A stretch of 64,000 bases of DNA from Capitulum mitella (Eukaryota; Arthropoda; Thecostraca; Pollicipedomorpha; Pollicipedidae), in assembly GCA_030062745.1 (NCBI GenBank), contig CP099841.1, positions 12,776,970-12,840,969 of the forward strand, in the 5' to 3' direction. Below are positions 38,191 through 50,100 of the stretch, piece after piece; the first letter of the stretch is position 1; the number at the start of each line of letters is the position of its first letter. The translations under genes were made by a program, and so were the position numbers. A model generated the notes under the pieces. That model had not been told where the DNA came from. It ran no database searches and saw only the letters and a list, made by a program, of their open reading frames with translations.

Positions 38191-41100
38191 GTACATATAC
38201 ATATATATATGTATATATATGTATATGTATATGTATGTGTGTGTGTGTGTGTGTGTGCGCGTGCGCACAATTGTGTGTATGTGCATTTATTTGTGCGACG
38301 ATAGCAGAACTTTGAAACATTGCTGTCGTTTTCATGAATGCCCCGTGTAGGATGTTTCCGATGTTTTGTCACGCGTTTCAACGGAGTGTCCCGGACGGTG
38401 TGAGCCTGGTGCTGCGGACGGTGCTGCCTGGTGCTGTGGCGGTCCGGGTCAGCGCGGCGCTGCTGGCCTTCCGCGTGGCCGCGCTGTGGCCGGCCCGTCT
38501 GACCGGCCGTCCCTGTCGCTGTCCCCAGCCGAGCGGAGCCGAGTCGGACGGCGCCCAGAAGACGATCTCACAGGCGGAGGCCGACGGCGGGTTCGAGGGT
38601 GAGTACCGTCTCCGCGCGGCGTGGTGCCGCGCGCTCCTCCCGTCTGGGACGTCGCGATCGGTGGGCTCGGGGCGGCGGACGGCGGCGGCGCCCGAATTCT
38701 GCGCGAGACGTCTCTGCCCAGGCGGCCTCGGACCGCGGGCGACTGGGACGCCGCGCTGTGCCGAGGTGGCGGCGTCTTCTCCCCGTTCGTCGTCGGGCCG
38801 GTGACGTTCGCGCTGACGTCACGTTCGCCGGCGGCGTGGCTGGGGCTCGGTCGCTGTCCGCCGGTGTCGCCATTGTCGCCATTACCGCGCGGCGGCCGCG
38901 CTCTGAGACGGCCGGCGGCGGCGGCGGGTCTTAATGAAGCACGGCGCGCGCTCGGCCGGCCGGCTTTCGATGTCGTTCGGCCGCCTCTCCGTCTCCGTGG
39001 CCGTCTCCCCGACGGGGCGGCCGTGCGGCGCCCCCGTCGGGCTGCACCATATGCCGACGCTGCTCCGCCAGGCAGCGTCTTGTTTTGCGTCGCCGAGTCG
39101 ATTCTTCCTCAAGAGCCGTCACCGGAGGGTTAGAAACGGGTTTTAGTCGTTCCGTCGTCATTGCTGTTACATATCCGTCGTGAAATGGTGTGCGTGGTCA
39201 GCCGGTTTTCGCTGCGAGTGACGCTGTGGGCGTCAAGGGACCGCTGCGTCGAGACCCCACGCCCTCTCTCCATGTGGACTGGCCCCTTCGCAGCCACACT
39301 TGTGGGCTCCCCGCCCGCTCCGGGCTCTGCCTCGCCTTAACGGGCCCAAAGGAGTCACGCTGTTTACGGGACGCTCCAACCCTCCGTACGAGACGCTCTG
39401 ATCCTCCGTATGGGATGCTGCGACCCTCCGTACGAGACGCTCTGATCCTCGGTATGGGACGCTCCGACCCTCCGTACGAGACGCTCTGATCCTCCGTATG
39501 GGACGCTCCGACCCTCCGTACGAGACGCTCTGATCCTCCGTATGGGACGCTGCGGCCCTCCGTACGAGACGCTCCGACCCTCCGTACGAGACGCTCTGAT
39601 CCTCCGTATGGGACGCTCTGATCCTCCGTATGGGGCGCTGCGGCCCTCCGTACGAGACGCTCCGACCCTCCGTACGAGACGCTCTGATCCTCCGTACGAG
39701 ACGCTCTGATCCTCCGTATGGGACGCTGCGGCCCTCCGTACGAGACGCTCCGACCCTCCGTACGAGACGCTCTGATCCTCGGTATGGGACGCTCCGACCC
39801 TCCGTACGAGACGCTCTGATCCTCCGTATGGGACGCTGCGACCCTCCGTACGAGACGCTCTGATCCTCCGTATGGGACGCTCTGATCCTCCGTATGGGGC
39901 GCTGCGGCCCTCCGTACGAGACGCTCCGACCCTCCGTACGAGACGCTCTGATCCTCCGTATGGGACGCTCTGATCCTCCGTACGAGACGCTCTGATCCTC
40001 CGTATGGGACGCTCTGATCCCTCCGTATGGGACGCTCTGATCCTCCGTATGGGACTCTCCGACCGTCTGCACGGGGCGATCGGGCCCTCCACAGGGACCG
40101 GGCCCAAGGATCAGACCGCCGGGTCTCAGCACACGGCTGCAAGCGCCTGCAATTGGTGGCTGAAGCGCTGTCGCCAACTGTCACCGTCGTGGGCAGCATC
40201 GAGCCGTGCTCCTCGCTAAGTGGGCTTAACCCTATTCCCGGCAGGGGGGGCGGAATCCGCCCCCCCTCGGGTTTTTTGCTTGCCAATTCCAGGCTTTTTA
40301 ACGCAGCTTCACGAAACTTGGTGACTTTTCCTAGCTATTCTTTCTACGTGCTGCGACAAAATTTCAAAATTCTGTTTTGCTCAGGGGCGGAGCCAGGCAA
40401 CGTTTTTGGGAGGCACCTCATGCCATTTTTGGCCATGTTAAGGGTAAAAGGAAAATGTCTGCCAAAAACAGAGTTTTAAAGCTAGAACTTAAAATTTTAT
40501 ATGGATGTATAGCTAAATAGCTGGGCAATGTGCAGATATAATTTTGTTTATCTGAGGTCATTTTACAAGGTCAGGTCAAGGTCAAAAGTCAGAATTTGTT
40601 TTTCGCTATAATTTCGGCGCAATTTTTTCAAATGCCAAACCCGGAATATATATGACGTAGAAGGGTGCCCTTACTTGTGTACCAAGTTTCAGCTTGATAT
40701 CGAACGGGTCACGAGATATGACCTAAAATGTCAGTGCGCGTACCCTATATGAATAGCCAAAAATGGAATTTTTGAAATAGAGTGAATTCAATGATTGAAA
40801 ACGTTTACAGACAATATTAAATGCACACGAGATCATTACAAGTAACCCCAAGGTCACTGGAGGCCATTTAAGGTCAAAGGTCACAAGTTGATCTGAGAAA
40901 CGGTGACCGTGACATTCCCCTTTTCCATATCCCTGGCACCGCCTATGCTAACATTATACAAACATTGTAATGCGATTTGTACTTCTTTAGTATAACATGA
41001 CTAGCAGAAGCCAAAAAAGGTTTTGCCTCTTTTGTTATTCAGTTGTTAGAAAATAACTTATTTTTAAATAAAAAATAAAAATTAAAATTAAGCCCTTTCA

Positions 41101-44100
41101 TAACTCTCATGATGCCAGTTTCATCGTAATTGGTCCATAAAAATCGGAGTTATAAGAAGACAAAAAATCCCCCTTTTTTTTTCTTTTTTTTCTCCCTTTT
41201 TAAAAAAAATTTAAAAATTTTAAAATTTTTTTTTTTAAAAAAAAATTAAAGGAAAAAAAAATAAATTTTTTTTTTTTATAAAAAAAAAAAAAAAAAAAGT
41301 AAAAAAAGGGGGGGGAAAAAAAAAACCCCCCCGAAAGAAAAAAAAAAAAAAAAATAAAGGAAAAGGAGAAGAGGGACCTTTCGATGGGTGATTCCTGCGA
41401 TGGCGTCACCGTGCTTGTTATGACCTGACATGGGATGGCCATGGCCTTGCGTTGCATGGCTGCCGGTCGGGTGTTGATATTGCTGGCATTTGAGCGCGGT
41501 TAATCTTGCCTCGTTCCTGCAGAATCCACAAATTGGGCTTAAAATATGTGTCTCGCCTTTCATTCGTTATGGAACTGAATGAACAAATTTCACCACCTTG
41601 GATTGGCATCAAAATGTCACGTGGGCATTGGGCTGCATGTGCGCTCATTGTGTCAGGCAAGGATATTTCGTCATATTGTATATTCGGCAAGCAAAATTTC
41701 ATTTATGCGCCCCTTCAGTTCATATTGTCGCTAGGCCATTGCCTTCTCTAGTGGTCCGATGCTCAGATATGTTTTTAGTAAACGCGAGTGGCTGCATTGG
41801 TCTGTAGTCGTTGAGAAGTGTTTCTTTGGTGCATTGCATAAATATCGGTACGTAATGTTTGAGAATTTCTGCTCTGGGTGTCTACGATTTGCACCAACTT
41901 GAACATGATTCCTCGTGAACCGGGAGCAACGTGTTCCGTTAATGCTGGCCGCCGCGGGACGGTGTCGGCCTGCGGGATCGCCGCCGTGCCTGGCGGCCCG
42001 CGCTCTGCGGCCGCCGTGCGGAGGCCGGGAACGGGGCGAGACGTGACACGTCACGGACGGGCGCCGGCCGACTCAGAGGCGCCACGCCAGGCCGAGCAGG
42101 CAGGCGGCGACGGCGGCCGGCGCGGCGGCGGCGCCGGCGCGGCCGCCGCCGTTGCAGAGCGCGCCCGGGCAGGGGCAGCCGTCCTCGCCGTGCTCGCCGG
42201 TGGTGCACTGCAGGTCGGCCTCGAACGGCACCCGGCCGCAGGTGCGCGCCTGCCAGGCCGCTGTCGGCACACGGGACACGGCCGTCAGCCAGCCCGGGGC
42301 GTCAGCGTCGTTACAGCGTGACGTCACCGTCACACCGTGACGTGGCCGCCATATAAGGATGTCGCCTATACGCGGCGACTTCACCGTCATACCGTGGCGT
42401 CATTGCCACGTCGTGACGTCATCACGCGGTGACGCCACACTGGCGTTACCGTCACAAGGCGACGCCCGACAGCAGTGTTCGGCAGCGCCCTCGGCACGTA
42501 GGAGGCGTTTGGATACATTAAACGAGACGGCTGACTACGGACATTGGGTGAAATGGCGCGCTGCTCACCGTGTTTGATGTCCAGGCAGACGACGCTGTCG
42601 TCGTCCCACGGGCAGATGGCCTGCGCGCTCGGCTCTGTCTTGAGGAACGAGGCGCCGCACTCCTGTTGGCACGGGCGCGGTCATGTGACGGCGCCGGCGG
42701 AGGGGGGGGGGGGCACGACCAGCCGACCGTGTTCGGCCATAGGGACGCCCAGCCGATAAGGCGACTGTCAGTGCCGACTGCATGACGGAGAAGTGGCTGC
42801 CTTGAGCCGCTTGTCTCACCTGGAATTCACTCTCGGCCTTTTTGTTGAAAGTGCGGCTGATGTTCGCCCGCATCCTCATGGCGGCCTTCTGCGCGCTCAG
42901 GCCACCCTGCAGCGCCGGGATGCACACGTAGCAGAGCAGACTCTGAGCTGCCGGAGCAGAGGCGCGCCGGTCAACTCGAGAACCAATCTGCCGAGTGTCA
43001 GCGCAGACCGCGGCCTGTCCGAGGTGGCGTCTGTCCAGTCCGAGCGTGGGAGGACAGGCTCTGACACGGGAGCCGCTGGTCTGTCGGATCAGGTCAGACC
43101 ATTAGACCGGACCTGACATCGCATCGGCCGCCGTCCTGTGGAGGCGGGGCCGTGCTGTCGGAGGGAGTAGCGGCGGTCGACGGACAAACTGCCAGCCGGC
43201 GCCGACTTATCGTCACGGCAGAGAGCCGTCCGCTGCGACAGACCGGCCCGTCGCCGGCAGGCCAGGCTGGACGTGGTTGTTCAGAGCAGGCGCGGAACGC
43301 TCGCGCGACGCTCCGACCATTCGTGTTTTCTGAGTCGTCTCTCATGTCCCGGTCCCATAACATTCAGCAGTCTGTCGCTTCTCGGCACCGTCGCGGTCCG
43401 GCTCCGTCCTTGCACGGTGGGCCGCCGTCCCGCCTCGGTTCTGTGACGGGCCGCCTCACCTCCGACGGAAGGCGGCACTGTCCTGCCGCAGTCGGCGGCC
43501 TGGAGTCGGCCGCCTGGCCCTGAGTCCTGTCAAATGTCGCCGCCTCATTCCCATCACAGCCCACCATCCGCCGACACATTCCATCACGGCCGACCATCCG
43601 CCGACACATGCCTATCACGGCCGATCATCCGCCGACACATTCCTATCACAGCCCACCATCCGCCGACACATTCCATCAATGCCGACCATCCGCCGACACG
43701 TTCCATCACGGCCGACTATCCGCCGACACCTTCCATCAAGGCTGACCATCCGCCGACACATTCCCATCACAGCCGACCATCCGCCGACACCTTCCATCAA
43801 GGCCGACCATCCGCCGACACATTCCCATCACAGCCGACCATCCGGCGACACATTCCATCACGGCCGACCATCCGCCGGCACATTCCCATCACAGCTGACC
43901 ATCCGCCGACACATTCCATCAAGGCCGACCATCCGCCGACACATTCCCATCACGGCCGACCATCCGCCGACACATTCCATCACGGCCAACCATCCGCCGA
44001 CACATTCCCATCACAGCCGACCATCTGCCGACACATTCCATTACGACCGACCATCCGCCGACTCATTCCTACTGCAGCCGACCATCCGCCGACACATTCC

Positions 44101-47100
44101 CACTGCAGCCGACCGTCCGCTCTGTCACAGAACCGTCCCGTTTGGCTATGCGTTCGGTCCCACCGTGCGTCCCATCCCGGGTGGCCCTACTTCCTTCCAT
44201 CACCCCTCCGTTTCGGTAGTCCCCCCACGCACACGTTTCGTCACGATCCCCTCGCCCCTCCGTCCTTTTGCAGTCACCCGTCGGGTTCCTGCAAGGTCAG
44301 TCCTGTCACCCTGCCGTGGCGGCCACTCACCTGTGACGACCAGCGCCAGCAGGGAGGCGGCGGCCAGCGGCGCTCGGCCGTTCATCGCGCGGACTGTGGC
44401 GGTGCCGAGCGGTGGGCGGCCGGGCTGGGCAGCGCGAGCCACTGGCGCCGCCGACCACGGCGGCCGCGCCGTCCGGCCGCAGGCGTTGCTCGGGCGCCGT
44501 CCGTAACATGGGCAGTGCATATTGATTTGGCCCGGCCGTGATGCATGTTGTTGCCGCAGTGTTGTCGTCGGAAACCACGGTCCTGGCTGGTGACGGCCGC
44601 GGGCGGACGCGCTCGCCACCCGCCGAGCTCGGCGGACGACCGAGAGCTCGGCGAGCTGACGAGACTGCCGAGAGCTCGGCGAGCTGATGAAAGCTCGGCA
44701 GGCTAGCGAGAGCTCGGCGGGCTGACGAGAGCCCGGCGAGAGCTCGTCAAGCTCGTCTCTGACGAGAGCCTGGCGAGAGCTCGTCAAGCCGACGGGAGCA
44801 CGGCTCAGTGCTGTCTGTCGGTGGAAGTAGGCGGAATTCCCCGGCCGACGTCTGGCAGATCCTGTTCGCTCCCATTTCATGTGGTCCACTTCGTTCGGGT
44901 GTAGGCGTAACGCGCAATCCTGTTTGCCGTTATTCCATGTGGTGCACGTCGTTCGGGATATCGGCTACGCGTTTATATAACAGTATGATCTGTTGACGTG
45001 TTCCTGAGCTCCATCGTCCGTCACACTGGTAGTCATCAGGGTGATTTATCTTGTCACCATGACATAGTAAATCTGCGGGATGTGTGGTAGAGGCTGATAA
45101 AAGTTTCGGAACTTCTGCGCGCAATCGTGCCCGGATTAAAGCCTCATGTTAGCGTTATGTCGCCGCATGATGGAGAACGCAGCTCAGAGAATGGCACGAG
45201 GTTAGCGACATGTATTTGTTAATTTGTCACAAAACACGCGGCATGAAACATCAGCGCACAACATCACAAATAACATCGGTACGCATTGGCTCAGTCAGCT
45301 ATCTTTGATTCATCGCTCAAACGGACCGGACGCGTGCCACACTTGGATCCTAATGGATGACTGTGAAGCCTCTTGGGTGATGTCTGAGATGAGGACATGG
45401 GTCGGCGAGTCAGTTTGATGGGTGTGATCGGCCGGCGGCAGACGCATGCCCACAACCTTCCCGGCATTGCTCGGTGCGTGCTGCAGTTGAAATTCGAACA
45501 AGCGAAGAAAGATGGACAGGCTCGGGGCGTGTGTTGTAACGTTCACGACAGGAACTTTGGCCGGCACTTGTCGATCCTGCTCGTATGGTTTGCCGCCAGC
45601 GGCGTTTTGCCGATCCCAGGTCGTAGAAACATTGAAATCAAATGTGGTTTTAGATCAGTGCATGCGGTATAGAGCACAAAAGCAGGTATATTACAGACGT
45701 TGATCTTCACACTTTCCTCGCTCCATCCACAAAGACAGTGTGATATACCGGCACACCTGCCTGGATGGAGTGGACTGTGTTCACCTCACGTGGTAGCGTG
45801 CTGGGCCCGTCAGGCCGCCGGCCACCTCCCGGTGCCCGTGGGGCTCTGTTCGGCGCCTGTCGAGCCGCGCCGTCACCACGGCAGGCCGGGCTGCTCGGCC
45901 GGCGGCGGCCGCCGGGCGCCACCAGCCTCCAGCTGCGGCCGCCGCCGGCCGCCCGGAGCCCGCCGGCGCCCAGGACGCGCCGTCGGACGCCGAGCGCGCG
46001 GTCCGCGGCGCCGCCCGCGCGGCGGCGCTAGTGTCGCGGCCGCAGCAGGCCCACCGCCAGTGCCAGGCTCAGGGCGGCCGCCCACGGCGCCCGCCCGATG
46101 GCCGCGTTGCAGAAACTGTCGTGGCACGTGCAGAGGACCTGGCCTTTCTTGGTGGTCTTGGTGCAGCGCTGCGAGGCGGCCGAAAAGCAGCTTCGCATCT
46201 CGTTGCCGCTGTCGTCTGCGGGAAGCGGAGGGTGCCGGTGAGCGTGGCACGCGGCGGACGACGCCGGGGAAGAGGCATGCCGTCGTCGGGCGTGTTTTGC
46301 GTCGGCCGGGGCGTCCTTTGTGGGACGAGCACGTCGTCCGGCCGCGAAGCTCATTAGCGGCGGCGGCGCGCGGCCATTAGCGGCCGCCGGTCCGGAGCCA
46401 GACCAGGCACGCACGCCGGGCGCGCTCACCTCGGATCTTGATGCAGGAGCTGTCGAGGCCGGGCGGGCAGGTCATCTGGAACTGGGCGGCCGGCTGGGAC
46501 GGACGCAGGTCGGCGCAGCGCGGGAAGCCGGCCGTCTTGTTGGCGATGGCCACCGGGATGGTGACGCCGGCGATCTGGTGGTTGGGCACGCAGGCGTAGC
46601 AGCGCAGCGGCTCCGAATCTGCGGCAGCGGCGGTGACTGCGGCGCCGCCCCGCGTCGCTGCGTCAGCTGGTGAAGCCGCCAGGTGGGGACCTCCTGAGAC
46701 CATCAACATTTGGGGGGGGGGAGTCATCACAGCACAGCGGCGGTAATCGTCAGCCACCATATCAGAGGGCGCAGCCCTTATGTTTATTTGCTTTGAATGA
46801 AACTGATGTGCAAACCGATTTAAAACTAAGGACGCAAAGGGTTACCAGGTTATTCTGCCGGCAATAACTTTAACTTATCTGGATGACGTCGTGCAGTAAC
46901 TTAAGTCCATCTGCCGAACGGATGGATTTTGTCCGCTAGGGTATCGTTGATGAGTGCTTTTAACCCGCGGCCGACTGTCTCGACAGGGGGTTGATCCGCA
47001 CCCTCCAACTCACAAATGGCTGGTCGGACGATGAAAATAAGCACACCGTTGGAAAGCTCGTGTCAAGTAGAGCTCCAAACTGGTCTCATTTTTAGTTTTG

Positions 47101-50100
47101 AGTAATATGTAAGCCATTTACGCCGCATGTAAAGTTTTCTTACAGCTGACTGCATGAAACCGAGAAGCGGCATGGATCTAAAGCGTTCCTTTCAGTTTCG
47201 TGGCATGAGCCTTTTGATGTAATAATTCTTTGCCCCAGTGGTTCTTGTGATGGTTTGCCATGCTTAAATTTCGGAAAAATTCAGTAGTTATTAGTTTATA
47301 AAACTGGTGAGGCTTTATTGGCGGTAGTCTGTTTATTTCCATAATATACAAGTTTTTGAATTTTTTGAACGTCATAGTATTGCTTGCAACTGTGCGAGCC
47401 GGTTCTGCCATTTTCAACTGGTTCTGATTAATACGTCGCCGATTTTGACGGCGGTGCATTTTGACTCATAACAGTTTTCGTGACCTGACCTCAGGCCAGT
47501 GGCGGGAAGTCATTGATACTTTGTCCATTGACGTTAAATGGATGTTTGCATCACCCCACACTAACAGTGTTGCGAAAAAGTTCCGTCAAGTTCCGAAAAA
47601 ACGGCATGTCCTGAATAGGGTTGACCTTGGTCAGTGACCCGGAAAATTCTGAGAAATTTAAGATTTGTGTTGTTTCATCTATCAAGATCTCCAGTTCTTG
47701 AAAGTTCTATTGTGATATCTTGTTCCCGGAAAAAGTTACAGGGCGCGGATTTTTTGGGGGCCATAAGTCCATCTGACATGACCTAGGTCATACACCGGAC
47801 TTGGCCTGAGGTCAGAATTTTAACACATGATGTAAAAATGACCAAGCAAAAGGTGCCCAAAGTTTCGTGGCGCTGCGTTTTTACGTTCTCTCGCAATCTT
47901 GGAAAAACTTGGGGGGTGGGGAGTGCGGTTAACCGCCCTCCAGTCCGGGGCGGGTTAATATTTTGCAGTGTTCGACATGGGCAATTATGTTCACTTCAGC
48001 AGATTGTTTGGCTTTACAACGCTCCTTGTTTGTGTATCTGTAAGTACGGGACATGGAAATTTTGGCATTGCACATTGCGCCGCTTGGCAGGAAACAACTG
48101 TATGTTTCCCTGCGCCATCAGTTATTTTTTTTTTGGGGGGGGGAGACAGTTGAAAATTTCGAAACAAAAGCATCGGTAGCTGAATTCGGATCTGCACTAC
48201 ACCGTACTCATGTGCAATTAAATCATTTAGGATGTGGGCGTTAGAATACCTACCTAGCAAATCCATCTCCCTTTGGTTACAGGAATGAAAGTTACTCCAG
48301 CAGTCCTTGTTAAATTCGATTTATGGTCTGTTTTTTGTGTTGTTGGGAGGATTTTATCACTGCATGCTTTTGATAGGTCGAAAAGTAAAAGATGACACCT
48401 TAGTTAACAGTTGGCACTTTAACCCTATTCCCGGAGGGCTACACGGTATGGCCGACTCCCTGCAGGGGGATTGCTCCCCCCCCCCCGGATCTCGAAAAGT
48501 ACTCATCCGATTTCATCGCAACAAACGGCAATCGATTTGCCATGACGTAAACTACGCTTAAAAGAACTTTACAAAATTTTGAAAGGGGTGGATACAGGCT
48601 AGCAAAGATATCAAAATGGGGAGTACTTTTAGACTTCTTATAACTCCGTTGTTTATGGACCGATTTCGATGACATTGGCATGAATCGAGAGATTATGGAT
48701 GAAACTTTTACGACTGGTACACACACCTAAAATTTTAGGAAAATCACAGGCGTTCACAGAGTTTCGAAGTTCACAGAGTTTCGAAAATGGGAGGATTAGT
48801 TTTTCAACAACTGAATGAACGAAAAAAGGAAGAACGCGTTTTTGGTTTCTGCTAGTCATGTTATGCCAAAAGAGTACGAATCGTTTTACAATGTTCGTAT
48901 AATGTTAGCATAGGCGGTGCCAGGGACGTGAAAAAGGGGAACTGTCATGGTCACATGTCCTTCAGATCAGTTTGTGGCCTTTGACCTTAAATGACTTCCA
49001 GTGACCTTGGAATCACTTGAAATGATTTCGTGTGCACTTAATGTCACCTGTAAACGTTTTCAGTCATTTGAATTCGCTCTGTTTCAAAAATTCCATTTGA
49101 CGGCTATTGTGATATAGGGTATGTGCACTGACGTTTTAGGCACTCCGTGACCCGACCTGATATCAAGCTAAAACTTGATACATAAATAGAGGGCACCATT
49201 CCACATCATATATATTCCGGGTTTGACATTTGAAAAAATAGCGCCAAAATTGATACTGTAAAACCAAATTTTGACTTTTGACCTTGACCTGACCTTGTGA
49301 AGTGACCTCAGATGAACAAAATTGTATTTGTACGTTGCCCAACTATTTTGCTATACATCCATATAAAGTTTAAAGTTCTATCTGAAAAACACTATTTTTG
49401 GCTGTCATTTTCCTTTTACCCTCAACAGGGCCAAAAATGGCCTGAGGTGCCTCCCAAAAACCTTGCCTGGCTCCGCCCCTGAGCAAAATAGATTACGAAA
49501 ATTTTGCCACAGTACCTAGAAAGAATAGCTAAGAAAAGTCACCAAGTTTCGTGGAGCTGCGTCAAAAACGCTGGAATTGGCGAGCAAAAAACCTGAAGGG
49601 GACGAATTCAGCCCCCCTGCCGGGAATAGGGTTAAGTCCAGTTTAAGTGGTTAGAACTAAATTTCGGCACATGTTACACACGTCATTTATCGATGAGAAT
49701 TCGGTGGGCTATGTTGGCAACTACGAGGGCTTTTCAGTGGGTTTGTTTAGCCGAGGACCAGTGGTCGTCAGCTGTCGGTCCGACGTTGTCCACTGTCCCG
49801 TCCCGATTGCCAAGTGGTCTGCGCAGTTCCTTTGTCACTGGCAGCTGCGTGGAAGTCCACACAGGGTGTATGTCACGAGTGTAGCTGCGTCGCAGGGCCT
49901 TTGAGCTGCGAAATGACAGTCCGCCTGCGATATTTCGAATGCAGAGGGTGGGTCTAACCACCGCCCATTGACGAGGTTTCGGGTTGTTCTCACGACGCCG
50001 CCGATGGAAATGGATCACCGGGGCTCTGTTTTACTTTCACTACCGACCATTGTTATTTGGACATTGGCTTTGTTCGGTGAAGCCGATGTGAATTTCTGAC

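Noticed and set aside
39198..40286. Minus-strand frames of 247-362 codons
   Set aside because: They are the 22-bp minisatellite read in three frames; the 22-residue peptide repeat is a direct consequence of the unit length.
39366..44125. CRISPR-like arrays
   Set aside because: Units are contiguous without unique spacers and the context is eukaryotic introns.
43534..44541. Plus-strand frames of 275 and 335 codons with [14 protein letters not shown] repeats
   Set aside because: They read the 30/31-bp minisatellite inside the intron of Ly6 gene B.
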